Source of the DNA: Endozoicomonas euniceicola
GTDB lineage: Bacteria > Pseudomonadota > Gammaproteobacteria > Pseudomonadales > Endozoicomonadaceae
Direction of reading: 5' to 3'
Assembly: GCF_025562755.1 (NCBI RefSeq)
Contig: NZ_CP103300.1
Span: 4,031,001 to 4,095,000 of the forward strand
Length of the DNA: 64,000 bases
Numbering within the stretch: position 1 is the first letter of the stretch; each line of letters begins with the position of its first letter. Both the position numbers and the translations under genes were made by a program. This document shows positions 45,111-53,529 of this stretch, piece after piece. Under the pieces are notes generated by a model. It worked only from the letters and a program-made list of their open reading frames with translations, was not told the origin of the DNA and made no database searches.

Positions 45111-45187
45111 GGCTTCTGGCTTTTGGCTTCTGGCTTCTGGCTTCTGGCTTCTGGCTTCTGGCTTCTGGCTTTTGGCTTTTGGCTGTT
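45111..45187 (+). repeat. Heptanucleotide tandem repeat (GGCTTYT)n
   Basis: Eleven head-to-tail 7-bp units begin directly after the glycyl radical enzyme stop codon: seven GGCTTCT, three GGCTTTT and a last GGCTGTT. The run lies upstream of the deoR promoter. Confidence 0.95.
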
Positions 45188-45193
45188 CATACC

Positions 45194-45214
45194 AACAGCT
45201 AACAGCTAACAGCT
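45194..45214 (+). repeat. Heptanucleotide tandem repeat (AACAGCT)3
   Basis: Three exact 7-bp AACAGCT units. The first can pair with the last unit of the preceding array (GCTGTT 45182-45187 with AACAGC 45194-45199, loop CATACC). Confidence 0.95.
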
Positions 45215-45222
45215 AACAACAG

Positions 45223-45228
45223 TATAAT
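45223..45228 (+). promoter_or_regulatory. -10 element (TATAAT) of the deoR-type gene
   Basis: A consensus TATAAT lies 26 bp before the GTG codons of the regulator gene. The -35 position falls inside the AACAGCT repeats, so repeat number could affect promoter geometry. Confidence 0.5.
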
Positions 45229-45254
45229 CCACTATTTTTCAGGGAGTTGTGTCT

Positions 45255-45998
45255 GTGAATTCGAGACAGCAGCAAATTACGCAGATTGTAAACGACAATA
45301 AACGGATTTCTGTTTCAAAACTTTCAGAGATACTCGGTGTTTCAGCCGTTACGATCAGGCACGATCTCAACTTGCTGGAAAGTGAAGGGCATCTTAAGCG
45401 AACTCATGGTGCCGCTGTCTCGCTAAACAATGATGACCTTGACTCCAGGCTTGAGGTGCGTTTTGACACCAAACAGAAACTGGCACGTGTAGCGGCTGAA
45501 CAGGTAGAACCTAATGAAGCAGTCATAATTGAGGGAGGCAGCGCCAACGCTCTGGTGGCAAGACTCCTGGCGGAGCGTGGCGATGTCACCATTATTACTC
45601 CATCGTCTTATATTGCGCACCTGGTTCGCCACACGTCAGCCAATATCATTCTGCTGGGTGGTATCTACCAGCATCAGGGAGAAAGCGCCGTTGGGCCATT
45701 GACCAAACTCTGCATTGACCATACGCATTTCAGTACCGCGTTTATTGGTATCGATGGATTTGACATAACTTCCGGATTTACCAGCCGGGATATGATGCGG
45801 GCTGATATAGCGAAGCATATTATCAGCAAGCAACGTCGAAATATTATACTGACCGACTCCAATAAGTTTGGAAGTATCCATTCTACGTCGGTAGTCGATG
45901 ATATGAATGATATTTCAATGTTGATCACCGACTATGACGCGCCTGAAGGCGATATTTCGTTTATTCGTTCTTCAGGCATAGAGACTGTTTTAGTATGA
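45255..45998 (+). CDS. DeoR-family transcriptional regulator
   Basis: The GTG at 45255 is 8 nt after AGGGAG and is preferred; a GTG at 45249 is possible. The 247-aa protein has an N-terminal winged helix (ISVSKLSEILGVSAVTIRHD, then GHLKRTHGAAV) and a DeoR C-terminal sugar-phosphate-sensing domain (AVIIEGGSANALVARLLA, FIGIDGFDITSGFTSRD, ILTDSNKFG). DeoR regulators usually repress sugar-phosphate pathways, so it probably controls the glycyl radical enzyme and aldolase genes next to it. Confidence 0.92.
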   Translation: MNSRQQQITQIVNDNKRISVSKLSEILGVSAVTIRHDLNLLESEGHLKRTHGAAVSLNNDDLDSRLEVRFDTKQKLARVAAEQVEPNEAVIIEGGSANALVARLLAERGDVTIITPSSYIAHLVRHTSANIILLGGIYQHQGESAVGPLTKLCIDHTHFSTAFIGIDGFDITSGFTSRDMMRADIAKHIISKQRRNIILTDSNKFGSIHSTSVVDDMNDISMLITDYDAPEGDISFIRSSGIETVLV

Positions 45999-46007
45999 AA
46001 CGCTGCG

Positions 46008-47321
46008 TTACTTCTTAATCCTGAATTCAGCCGACCGGGCATGAGCCGTTAACGATTCCCCCCGGGCCAGCACCGAAGCGACTTTGCCCATTTCAGAAGC
46101 GCCCTTGTCTGAAAAATGAATCAGGGATGAGCGTTTCTGGAAATCATAAACCCCCAGAGGCGAAGAAAACCTTGAAGTTCCCGAGGTAGGCAGCACATGA
46201 TTGGGTCCTGCACAGTAATCCCCCAGGGCTTCAGCGGTATGACGCCCCATAAAAATGGCACCGGCATGCCGGATATCCGGCAGCAGGGCTTCCGGGTTTG
46301 CCACAGACAACTCCAGATGTTCCGGCGCAATACGATTAACCACATCACAGGCGGCTTTCAGATTGGGCACATGAATCAGGGCTCCACGGTTATTGATGGA
46401 AGCTTTAATAATCTCACTGCGCTCCAGCCCCTGTACCAGATGGTTCATGCAGTAATCAACTTCATGCAGAAATTCAAGATTATCGGAAACCAGAATGGCC
46501 TGAGCGTCTTCATCGTGTTCAGCCTGAGAGAACAAGTCCATGGCAATCCAGTCAGGATCGGTTAACCCGTCGCAGACCACCAGAATCTCTGAAGGCCCCG
46601 CAATCATATCAATACCCACCTGACCAAAAACTTCCCGCTTTGCAGTCGCCACATAACTATTTCCCGGCCCTACAATCTTGTCGACCCGTGGTACGGTCAC
46701 TGTGCCATAAGCCAGGGCTGCAATCGCCTGAGCCCCGCCAATGGTAAACACTTTATGTACACCCGCCAGGGCGGCGGCGGCCAGAACCATATCATTGATC
46801 ACGCCATCCGGCGTTGGCACCACCATAATAATTTCTTCCACACCCGCCACCCGGGCAGGAATGGCGTTCATCAATACCGATGAGGGGTAGGTTGCCTGAC
46901 CGCCCGGAACATACAGCCCGACACGATCCATTGGCTGTACCTTCTGACCAAGTCGGGTGCCATTGCGTTCTTTGAACGACCAGGATTCCTGTACCTGTCG
47001 TTCATGGTAAGTACGAATTCTGGCGGCAGCGGTTTCCAATGCATGGCGCTGTTCGTCAGAAATGGACTCTAACGCATTGTGCAACTGTTGCTTACTGATG
47101 ATCAGCTCATTCATGGAGCTGGCAGATACACGATCAAAACGACGAGTGTAGTTCAGTAGTGCCCAGTCACCCCGTCTGCGTACAGCGGTAATGATTTCCT
47201 TAACAGTGTCGTAAACCTTTGCATCGGATACGTTTTCCCAGGCCAGGAGATATTCAAGCTGTTGTATAAAGTTCTGATCGTGATAATCCAGACGGGCAGG
47301 TTTCAGTATTTTTGTTGTCAT
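46008..47321 (-). CDS. hisD: Histidinol dehydrogenase
   Basis: HisD catalyses the last two oxidations of histidine biosynthesis, histidinol to histidine, with NAD and zinc. Recognised segments include RVGLYVPGGQATYPSSVLMN, TIGGAQAIAALAYGT, VGPGNSYVATAKREV and GPSEILVVCD, with the metal-site region AEHDEDAQAI and APEHLEL. Length 437 aa fits. It follows hisG by 2 nt on the minus strand. In Pseudomonas hisC is normally next to hisD; it is absent here. Confidence 0.96.
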   Translation of the reverse strand: MTTKILKPARLDYHDQNFIQQLEYLLAWENVSDAKVYDTVKEIITAVRRRGDWALLNYTRRFDRVSASSMNELIISKQQLHNALESISDEQRHALETAAARIRTYHERQVQESWSFKERNGTRLGQKVQPMDRVGLYVPGGQATYPSSVLMNAIPARVAGVEEIIMVVPTPDGVINDMVLAAAALAGVHKVFTIGGAQAIAALAYGTVTVPRVDKIVGPGNSYVATAKREVFGQVGIDMIAGPSEILVVCDGLTDPDWIAMDLFSQAEHDEDAQAILVSDNLEFLHEVDYCMNHLVQGLERSEIIKASINNRGALIHVPNLKAACDVVNRIAPEHLELSVANPEALLPDIRHAGAIFMGRHTAEALGDYCAGPNHVLPTSGTSRFSSPLGVYDFQKRSSLIHFSDKGASEMGKVASVLARGESLTAHARSAEFRIKK

Positions 47322-47323
47322 GG

Positions 47324-47962
47324 TTAGCGTGTCTCCTGAACGGCGTGGGACATTTGAGCAATTAACTGGCTGACAGCGTCGTGCTTAACCTTCATGGAGG
47401 CCTTGTTCACCACCAGCCGTGAAGAAATCGTTCTTATCAGGTCTCTGGGTTCAAGGCCATTCGCACGGAGCGTGTTGCCGGTATCCACCACATCGATAAT
47501 GATATCAGCCAGACCCACCAGCGGTGCCAGCTCCATTGAACCGTAAAGTTTAATGATGTCTGCCTGCCGACCAATAGAAGCATAGTATTGCTTGGCGACA
47601 TTGACGAACTTGGTCGCTACCCTGATTCTTTCCCCAGGTTCAGGGGCACCGACTTTGCCTGCGGTCATTAACTTGCAGCGGGCGATGTTCAGATCCAGCG
47701 GTTCATAGAGCTCTGTGGAGCCGTGTTCCAGCAGTACATCCTTGCCTGCAACCCCCACATCCGCTGCACCGTATTCCACATAGGTGGGTACATCACTGGC
47801 ACGCACAATCAGCAGGTTCACGTCTGGATGGGTGGTGGGAATAATCAGCTTACGACTCTGACCAGGATCTTCTGTCAGTTCGATACCGGCCGCCTTAAGC
47901 AAAGGCAAAGTGTCTTTTAGGATGCGCCCCTTGGAGAGAGCAATGGTTATCTGACTGGACAT
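47324..47962 (-). CDS. hisG: ATP phosphoribosyltransferase, short form
   Basis: HisG condenses ATP and PRPP, the first step of histidine synthesis. At 212 aa it is the short, catalytic-only form that needs the regulatory subunit HisZ, which is not in this window. Motifs: ITIALSKGRILKDTLPLL, EYGAADVGVAGKDVLLEHG, and the PRPP-binding IIDVVDTGNTLRANGL. First gene of the hisGD pair; an IS605-type element lies 150 bp upstream, between hisG and murA. Confidence 0.96.
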   Translation of the reverse strand: MSSQITIALSKGRILKDTLPLLKAAGIELTEDPGQSRKLIIPTTHPDVNLLIVRASDVPTYVEYGAADVGVAGKDVLLEHGSTELYEPLDLNIARCKLMTAGKVGAPEPGERIRVATKFVNVAKQYYASIGRQADIIKLYGSMELAPLVGLADIIIDVVDTGNTLRANGLEPRDLIRTISSRLVVNKASMKVKHDAVSQLIAQMSHAVQETR

Positions 47963-48115
47963 CTTGATCAGGTTTCCTTATTAATTATTCCGCCCTGAAG
48001 AGTCCGTAGTTTACACGAAGTTATCAATTAAGTTGTTTAAAAAAACTGAGTATCGGGTTATAAGCAGTATTTATGCCAAAAGAGGATATATTCAATACAC
48101 TTATTTATTTTGGTG

Positions 48116-48239
48116 TGACTGCTCCCCGCCCTATCGGGTGAGGCTTCTGATTTCTTAGGCAGCAACCGACAGTCTGCCGGATTTACGCAAGCCTCCATCA
48201 GCAGAAACGGACAGTCCTTCCGCCTTTAATTTCAATATG
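48116..48239 (-). ncRNA. Putative omega RNA of TnpB, copy 2
   Basis: Equivalent position to the copy 1 candidate: tnpB 3' end plus right-end hairpin. The guide would start in the flanking DNA left of 48114 (minus-strand CCAAAATAAATAAG), different from copy 1. Confidence 0.4.
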
Positions 48240-49327
48240 CCTTGCTTCTTGATATTGCGAGCTGCATTAATATCCCGGTCATGGATAGCACCACAGCTAC
48301 ACTCCCATGATCGGATTCTCAATGGCATTTTTTCCTGTTTCAAATCGCAGACTGAGCAAGTTTTAGAGGATGCAAACCACTGGTCTATCTTCACCAGATG
48401 TTTACCTTCCTGCTTTGCCTTGTATTCGAGTTTGGTTATCAGTGAGTGCCAGCCAGCATCAGCAATAGAACGAGCAAGACGCTTGTTCTTGAGCATGTTT
48501 TTAACTTTCAGTGTCTCCACAATCACCGCTTGGTTTTCGTCGATGAGTTGTTTTGATAGCTTATGCTGAAAATCATTACGGGCAAAGGCTACACGCTCAT
48601 GCGCCTTTGCCACCAATAAACGGGCTTTGTGCCTACCTTTTGAGCCTTTCTTGCAGCGAGATAGAGCCTGTTGTTTTCTTTTCAGGTTACGTTGTGCTTT
48701 TTTCAGAAAGCGAGGATTGCCAGTCTTATGGCCGGTACTGGTGATAGCCAGATCAGTAATCCCCATATCAACACCGACAACCTGATTAGCTTCAAGATTA
48801 TCAATCTGTTTTGGTTGTTCCTGGGTATCATCAGCCAATATGGAGGCAAAATACTTGCCGGTTAGCGTTCTGCTCAGGGTGATAGACTTCACCTTACCCA
48901 CTATTTCACGATGCACTTTAGCCCTTATGGGCTTGCACTTGGGGATTTTTATCCCGTTATCGCCCACAGAGACAGACGTACAATGGTAGCTACTTTGCTT
49001 GCCATGCTTTTTCTTGAAGCGAGGAAATCTTGCCTGCAATTTGGGATTGAAAAAGTTTTGAAAGGCCGTATCCAGATTGATAGTGGCCTGTTGCAGTGCA
49101 ATAGAGTCAGCGTTTTTCAGCCATGAGTACTTTCGGCTTTTCTTGGCTTTTGCCAGCAAGGGCTTCAGGTGTTTTTTGGGAGAAAGGCTCTGCCCACGAA
49201 CCTTGTAATAATGAACCTTAATAGCCAGGGCCTTGTTCCATACGAACCGCACAGCATCAAACTGACGGTCGAGAAATTCCGCCTGCTCTGATGTTGGATA
49301 GATTCGTACTTTGGTGGCTCTCAGCAT
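48155..49327 (-). CDS. tnpB: TnpB RNA-guided nuclease, IS605-family copy 2
   Basis: 390 aa, intact, with Asp187, Glu271, Asp352 and the four-Cys zinc ribbon all kept. It differs from copy 1 at very few positions: Val instead of Ala at about 44 and Cys instead of Arg at 131. Confidence 0.95.
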   Translation of the reverse strand: MLRATKVRIYPTSEQAEFLDRQFDAVRFVWNKALAIKVHYYKVRGQSLSPKKHLKPLLAKAKKSRKYSWLKNADSIALQQATINLDTAFQNFFNPKLQARFPRFKKKHGKQSSYHCTSVSVGDNGIKIPKCKPIRAKVHREIVGKVKSITLSRTLTGKYFASILADDTQEQPKQIDNLEANQVVGVDMGITDLAITSTGHKTGNPRFLKKAQRNLKRKQQALSRCKKGSKGRHKARLLVAKAHERVAFARNDFQHKLSKQLIDENQAVIVETLKVKNMLKNKRLARSIADAGWHSLITKLEYKAKQEGKHLVKIDQWFASSKTCSVCDLKQEKMPLRIRSWECSCGAIHDRDINAARNIKKQGILKLKAEGLSVSADGGLRKSGRLSVAA

Positions 49328-49392
49328 GGAACGTTATTTCAGTGCTCATTAATATAAATTTTATATTACAGGTATTTGAAAGAGGTTTTCAA

Positions 49393-49821
49393 GTGAGCGC
49401 ACGCAATAAAGATTTGCTTAAAGGATATCTTCGCAAACGACATAGCGTTACCAAGCTGGTTGTTCATTTGGTGTTCACGACAAGGTACAGGCGAAAGCTT
49501 TTTGATGGCTATATGATCAAGCAGTTACGGGAGTCGTTCGAGAGTGCATGTGAAAAACTGGAATGCCAGTTACTTGAAATGGATGGCGAAAAAGATCACG
49601 TACACCTGTTGGTGGCCTACCCACCAAAACTGGCTATCAGTGTCATGGTAAATAATCTCAAATCAACATCATCAAGACGGTTGCGAATGCTGAATACCCA
49701 CCTTACTGCTCAGAGCAAAGCAGGCTTAATGTGGTCAAGGTCTTACTTTGCTTGCAGCGCTGGCGGTGCAACTATCGAGACTCTGAAGGACTACGTTAAT
49801 AGCCAGAGTACACCAGATTGA
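49393..49821 (+). CDS. tnpA: TnpA Y1 transposase, IS605-family copy 2
   Basis: 142 aa from the GTG at 49393, with HUH motif (DHVHLL) and Tyr134 (LKDYVNSQ). It matches copy 1 except for His to Arg at residue 4 and Lys to Arg at residue 31. Same AGAGG ribosome site. Confidence 0.92.
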   Translation: MSARNKDLLKGYLRKRHSVTKLVVHLVFTTRYRRKLFDGYMIKQLRESFESACEKLECQLLEMDGEKDHVHLLVAYPPKLAISVMVNNLKSTSSRRLRMLNTHLTAQSKAGLMWSRSYFACSAGGATIETLKDYVNSQSTPD

Positions 49822-49941
49822 TGGCGGAAGGCTCTGCGTCTTCCCGTCTTATATCCCCGCCCGCATTGGGCGAGGGTTTACGACGATTTTGCTAAAATCA
49901 CTTCGCTGATTAATGGCTCTATTCATTCTGGAAATTAAATC

Positions 49942-50706
49942 ATGGCCGCTCTCAAGTCATCCATCCTGACAATTTTATTATTAATTTGCACAACCTTAGT
50001 ATTAAAAGCTCAAGCCGGAATCGAAAACAGTTTTAATATAAAGATTAAAGAAAACCACTTCAACGCCAAGGTAAAAGTAGAAATAAAAGACGGTTACAAA
50101 CTACTTGTCACAGAGTCAACAAATGATTCAGGAATTACAGAGCGAAGGGATGCTTTTCTCCATTCCAGCGGCAATAGCGGTACTCTGGAGATTGAAGGCT
50201 TACCAACAAGCACGACCTCACATACCATAACACCATTTCGTGTTCTTACCCACAGACTGCTGTCTGAATTTTCTAATAGATTCTCTTCAACCAGACATGA
50301 TCTTAAGAGTCATTACATAATGTTACCAACGGGTTATATATACACAGGTACTTATGACATCCGGGGTCCAATACAATATTTAAACGTGACTAGAAGCGAT
50401 GAAAACCCTAACCTTTTTGATATAAGCGGCCTGCTGATGTTGGACGACCATGGGAATACAAATAACAGCCCGATATTCGGTATAGACGTGAGCGTCAGAG
50501 GGCATATCGAAATAACCCCGGATGGCAATCTGGAACAGTTTGTTTTGAATTCTTCAGACTCATCATCATTATTAGGCCTTAATATTACGCTGGATAACAT
50601 AACAGGCCAGAATCAGGGGGATGAACAATATGTGCCTGATGGCTTGAGCGGCTCAAGCGTTACAAGGTGTGGTTGTATCAATTCATCCCGCGCACAAGCA
50701 CAATAA
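49942..50706 (+). CDS. Unknown exported protein
   Basis: I do not recognise this 254-aa protein. It has a clear signal peptide (SILTILLLICTTLVLKAQA), then a beta-rich, Asn/Ser/Thr-rich mature part without obvious repeats or catalytic motif, and a short Cys pair near the end (TRCGCINSS). AT-rich, rare-codon-like sequence contrasts with murA next door. An IS605-type element ends 46 bp upstream and may have displaced or supplied its promoter. It is convergent with murA. Confidence 0.75.
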   Translation: MAALKSSILTILLLICTTLVLKAQAGIENSFNIKIKENHFNAKVKVEIKDGYKLLVTESTNDSGITERRDAFLHSSGNSGTLEIEGLPTSTTSHTITPFRVLTHRLLSEFSNRFSSTRHDLKSHYIMLPTGYIYTGTYDIRGPIQYLNVTRSDENPNLFDISGLLMLDDHGNTNNSPIFGIDVSVRGHIEITPDGNLEQFVLNSSDSSSLLGLNITLDNITGQNQGDEQYVPDGLSGSSVTRCGCINSSRAQAQ

Positions 50707-50789
50707 GCTGGCATTATCACCGCAAGCTCCCTGGTTTTCAGAAGCCAGCACAAGGCTGGCTTCTTTACTGCTTACAGGTAATCCGGCAC

Positions 50790-52052
50790 TTATCCCGCAA
50801 CCCGGCGAATACTTGCGCCCAGCTGTTGCAGTTTCTCTTCAATACATTCGTAACCACGGTCAATATGGTAAATACGTTCAACCTGAGTGTCGCCTTCCGC
50901 CACCAGGCCGGCGATTACCAGGCTGGCAGAAGCACGCAGATCCGTCGCCATCACCGGAGCGGCTTTCAGGCCATTCACCCCTTTGATGATCACAGTGTTG
51001 CCTTCAACCACCACATCAGCGCCCATGCGCTTCATTTCCTGAACGTGCATAAAGCGGTTTTCAAACACGGTTTCAGTAATATGGCCGGTGCCTTCCGCAA
51101 TGATATTCAACGCTGTGAACTGCGCCTGAATATCGGTAGGCATCGCTGGATAAGGTGCGGTTTTCAGGTCAACGGCCTGTGGCCGCTTACCTTTCATATC
51201 CAGCTCAATCCAGTCTTCACCCCACTCAACGCAGGCGCCGGCTTCACGCAGCTTCAGCAGAATGGCATCAAGAATATCGGGCTGGGTGTCTTTCAGGCGA
51301 ACACGACCACCGGTAGCTGCTGCGGCAATCAGGTAAGTACCGGTTTCAATACGGTCAGGCAGTACAGAGTAGGTACAGCCGTTCAGGCGTTCAACACCCT
51401 GAACACGAATAGTGTCGGTACCCGCCCCTTCAATTTTGGCGCCCATGGTCATCAGGCAGTCAGCCAGATCCACCACTTCCGGCTCACGGGCAGCGTTTTC
51501 AATAATGGTTTCCCCGTCTGCCAGACAGGCCGCCATCAGAATGTTTTCAGTACCGGTTACCGTAACGGTATCCATCAGGATGCGGGCACCTTTAAGACGA
51601 TCCTTGATGCTCGCCTTGATGTAACCGTCCTCTACAACGATATCCGCGCCCATCGCCTGCAGGCCACGGATGTGCAGGTCTACCGGACGACTGCCAATCG
51701 CGCAGCCACCGGGCAGGGAGACTTCAGCACGGCCAAAACGCGCCAGCAGCGGCCCCAGTACCAGAATGGAAGCCCGCATGGTTTTCACCAGCTCGTAAGG
51801 GGCTCGCAGCTGCTTGATAGTACTGGCATGGACTTCTACGTTCATGCGTTCGTCCACCATGAGGTCTACGCCCATGCAGCCAAACAGCTCAAACATGGTC
51901 GTGATGTCGTGCAGGTGAGGCAGGTTGCAAACCGTTACCGGATCGTCAGCCAGCAGAGTCGCAGCCAGAATAGGCAAAGCGGAGTTCTTGGCGCCGGAAA
52001 TCCGGATTTCGCCGTCCAGGCGATTACCGCCTGTAATGATCAATTTATCCAT
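50790..52052 (-). CDS. murA: UDP-N-acetylglucosamine 1-carboxyvinyltransferase
   Basis: MurA transfers enolpyruvate to UDP-GlcNAc, the first committed step of peptidoglycan synthesis and the target of fosfomycin. The start at 52052 (MDKLIITGGNRL) gives 420 aa, the family length; the frame is open 15 codons further but those overlap ibaG. Lys22-Asn23 (GAKNS) and the catalytic Cys117 (LPGGCAIGSRPVDLH) are present, so it should be fosfomycin-sensitive at this residue. It lies downstream of ibaG and the mla genes on the same strand, as in Pseudomonas. Confidence 0.97.
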   Translation of the reverse strand: MDKLIITGGNRLDGEIRISGAKNSALPILAATLLADDPVTVCNLPHLHDITTMFELFGCMGVDLMVDERMNVEVHASTIKQLRAPYELVKTMRASILVLGPLLARFGRAEVSLPGGCAIGSRPVDLHIRGLQAMGADIVVEDGYIKASIKDRLKGARILMDTVTVTGTENILMAACLADGETIIENAAREPEVVDLADCLMTMGAKIEGAGTDTIRVQGVERLNGCTYSVLPDRIETGTYLIAAAATGGRVRLKDTQPDILDAILLKLREAGACVEWGEDWIELDMKGKRPQAVDLKTAPYPAMPTDIQAQFTALNIIAEGTGHITETVFENRFMHVQEMKRMGADVVVEGNTVIIKGVNGLKAAPVMATDLRASASLVIAGLVAEGDTQVERIYHIDRGYECIEEKLQQLGASIRRVAG

Positions 52053-52075
52053 CAGGTTCCACCAGGGCCCTTCAA

Positions 52076-52318
52076 TTAACTGTTGCGCTGCTGCCATTCA
52101 GCCTGTGTCATGGTTACCATGGTCACCGCATGAATCTCACCGCTGGCAATCATTTCATTCAGGTGCTGATACACCATTTGCTGGCGTTTTACTGGCATGG
52201 CACCCTGAAATTCGTCACTGATAATGGTCAGGCGAAAGTCACAGCCCTCCCCGTCAACCAGAACCTCAGAACCATGAATTTTCTCTTCCAGCAGCGCCTT
52301 CACCTGGGTGGCTAGCAT
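52076..52318 (-). CDS. ibaG: BolA-family protein IbaG
   Basis: This 80-aa BolA-like protein is IbaG/YrbA by position and sequence: DFRLTIISDEFQGAMPVKRQ, then YQHLNEMIASGEIHAVTM. BolA proteins partner with monothiol glutaredoxins around iron-sulfur cluster handling. The ATG at 52318 (MLATQVKALLEE) fits the family; an upstream frame start adds six residues. It lies between mlaB and murA. Confidence 0.9.
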   Translation of the reverse strand: MLATQVKALLEEKIHGSEVLVDGEGCDFRLTIISDEFQGAMPVKRQQMVYQHLNEMIASGEIHAVTMVTMTQAEWQQRNS

Positions 52319-52520
52319 GCACTTTCCTCGTAGCAACAGCCATGGAAACCGCCAGATTTATCAAAGCATTAGACGTATGTCCGCAAGAGCCTATCGACTG
52401 GATTCCATGAATCATAAAACAGTTAACAAGCCTGTCATTTGAACAAATACAGGCTCGGGGCAAATCGGGCAATGATATATGACCTCCCGATCAGCCACAA
52501 GCACCGGTCGGTCAAACCAG

Positions 52521-52841
52521 TCAGCAGTTCGAACAGGAGGACGCTTCCAGCAGCTCATCGATACCACAGACCTTGGCAAGGGCCTGCAGTTCCTCAGGGA
52601 TGCCAGAAAAGCAGAAAGTCGAGTGGTAGTTTTCAGCCAGCCGTATCCAGGACAGACAAATGGACAGGGTAGCACTGTCACCCTTGTGGAGTTCCTGCAG
52701 GCTTATCCGGACGGAAGACTGGCCGGCTTGCAGTTCGTTCTGTAGCAGTTTGCGACCGTTTTCTTCCACCACAGCCGCGTTATCAAAGGTCACTATTCCC
52801 TTGAGAGCGTAGTGACCCGGTTCAAGGCGTTCCAGTGGCAT
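52521..52841 (-). CDS. mlaB: MlaB, STAS-domain subunit of phospholipid transporter
   Basis: This 106-aa STAS protein is the cytoplasmic regulator of the MlaFEDB ABC complex. Visible: YALKGIVTFDNAAVVEENG, then a WIRLAENYHSTFCFSGIP segment typical of the family helix. Ends in a Cys-rich tail (ASSCSNC). Starts 4 nt after the mlaC stop. Position in the mla operon supports the call. Confidence 0.88.
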   Translation of the reverse strand: MPLERLEPGHYALKGIVTFDNAAVVEENGRKLLQNELQAGQSSVRISLQELHKGDSATLSICLSWIRLAENYHSTFCFSGIPEELQALAKVCGIDELLEASSCSNC

Positions 52842-52844
52842 CGG

Positions 52845-53516
52845 TTATTTACCTGTTTTTATGTCTTTGCCCCGCATGATCTCTGCCCAGTTATCCACCA
52901 CTGTCTTAACCTTGCCATAACGATCTACAGCGTCGGCAAACTGGGTCTGGAACTGCTTGGCGATATTGATACCATCCACCGTAATATTGCGCAGTTTCCA
53001 GCGGCCGTCGGTGTGTACCATGGAATAGAAAATATCAACACTGCGGGTACTGGTTCTGACGCTCATCTTGACAGGAATACGGCTGACATCGCCGGCAATG
53101 TACTTTTTCAGCTGGCTTTCAGAGGTTTTATCCACCGATTCAATAGTCAGGCGGGTGTCGTCCAGTGCCAGCAGGGCATTGCCGTAAAATCTTAACAGAC
53201 TGTCTTTGAAAGTGGCTTCAAACCTGTCCACCTGATCGGGGCTGCGCCGGGTGTATTTGCCCATGACATAACGGGCAATCTGGTCAAAGGCCACCACCGG
53301 AGATAACAGACGATCCACCTCTTTAATAAAGCCTTCCCGGTCTTTTTTGTATTCTTCTTTATTTTTGTCGAACAGGTTAAGCAGGTTCCGGGTAATTTTC
53401 TCCACTTCAATCTCAGGAGGCTGAATCTGCGGTGCCGCAAAAGCTGTCGATGTCAGCAATAAAACAGCCAGCCCAAAGAAGAACTGCCTGATTGAGATAA
53501 TGATTGCTTTATTCAT
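52845..53516 (-). CDS. mlaC: MlaC, periplasmic phospholipid-binding protein
   Basis: MlaC shuttles phospholipid between the outer-membrane MlaA complex and inner-membrane MlaFEDB. The 223-aa product has a signal peptide (FFFGLAVLLLTSTAFA), and family features such as LLSPVVAFDQIARYVMGKY and the C-terminal DGRWKLRNITVDGINIA. It sits between mlaD and mlaB. Confidence 0.94.
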   Translation of the reverse strand: MNKAIIISIRQFFFGLAVLLLTSTAFAAPQIQPPEIEVEKITRNLLNLFDKNKEEYKKDREGFIKEVDRLLSPVVAFDQIARYVMGKYTRRSPDQVDRFEATFKDSLLRFYGNALLALDDTRLTIESVDKTSESQLKKYIAGDVSRIPVKMSVRTSTRSVDIFYSMVHTDGRWKLRNITVDGINIAKQFQTQFADAVDRYGKVKTVVDNWAEIMRGKDIKTGK

Positions 53517-53529
53517 AGTGTCCTCCTGT

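Larger units (their letters stand above)
48114..49895. mobile_element. IS200/IS605-family element, copy 2 (1782 bp)
   Basis: Same length and orientation as the element at 15220-17001, and nearly identical over its whole length. It inserted between hisG and an unknown exported-protein gene, ending 46 bp before the latter's start. Ends carry the same bulged hairpins; in this copy the right-end stem has a G where copy 1 has A (CCCCGCCC). Confidence 0.93.

Noticed and set aside
45111..45214. Possible CRISPR array
   Set aside because: Units are 7 bp without spacers and there are no cas genes nearby.
50667..52079. A 470-codon open frame on the plus strand opposite murA
   Set aside because: It is antisense to murA over nearly its full length. 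Its product is rich in His, Asn, Gln and Phe with no domain pattern, which is what the complement of a GC-rich gene typically gives.
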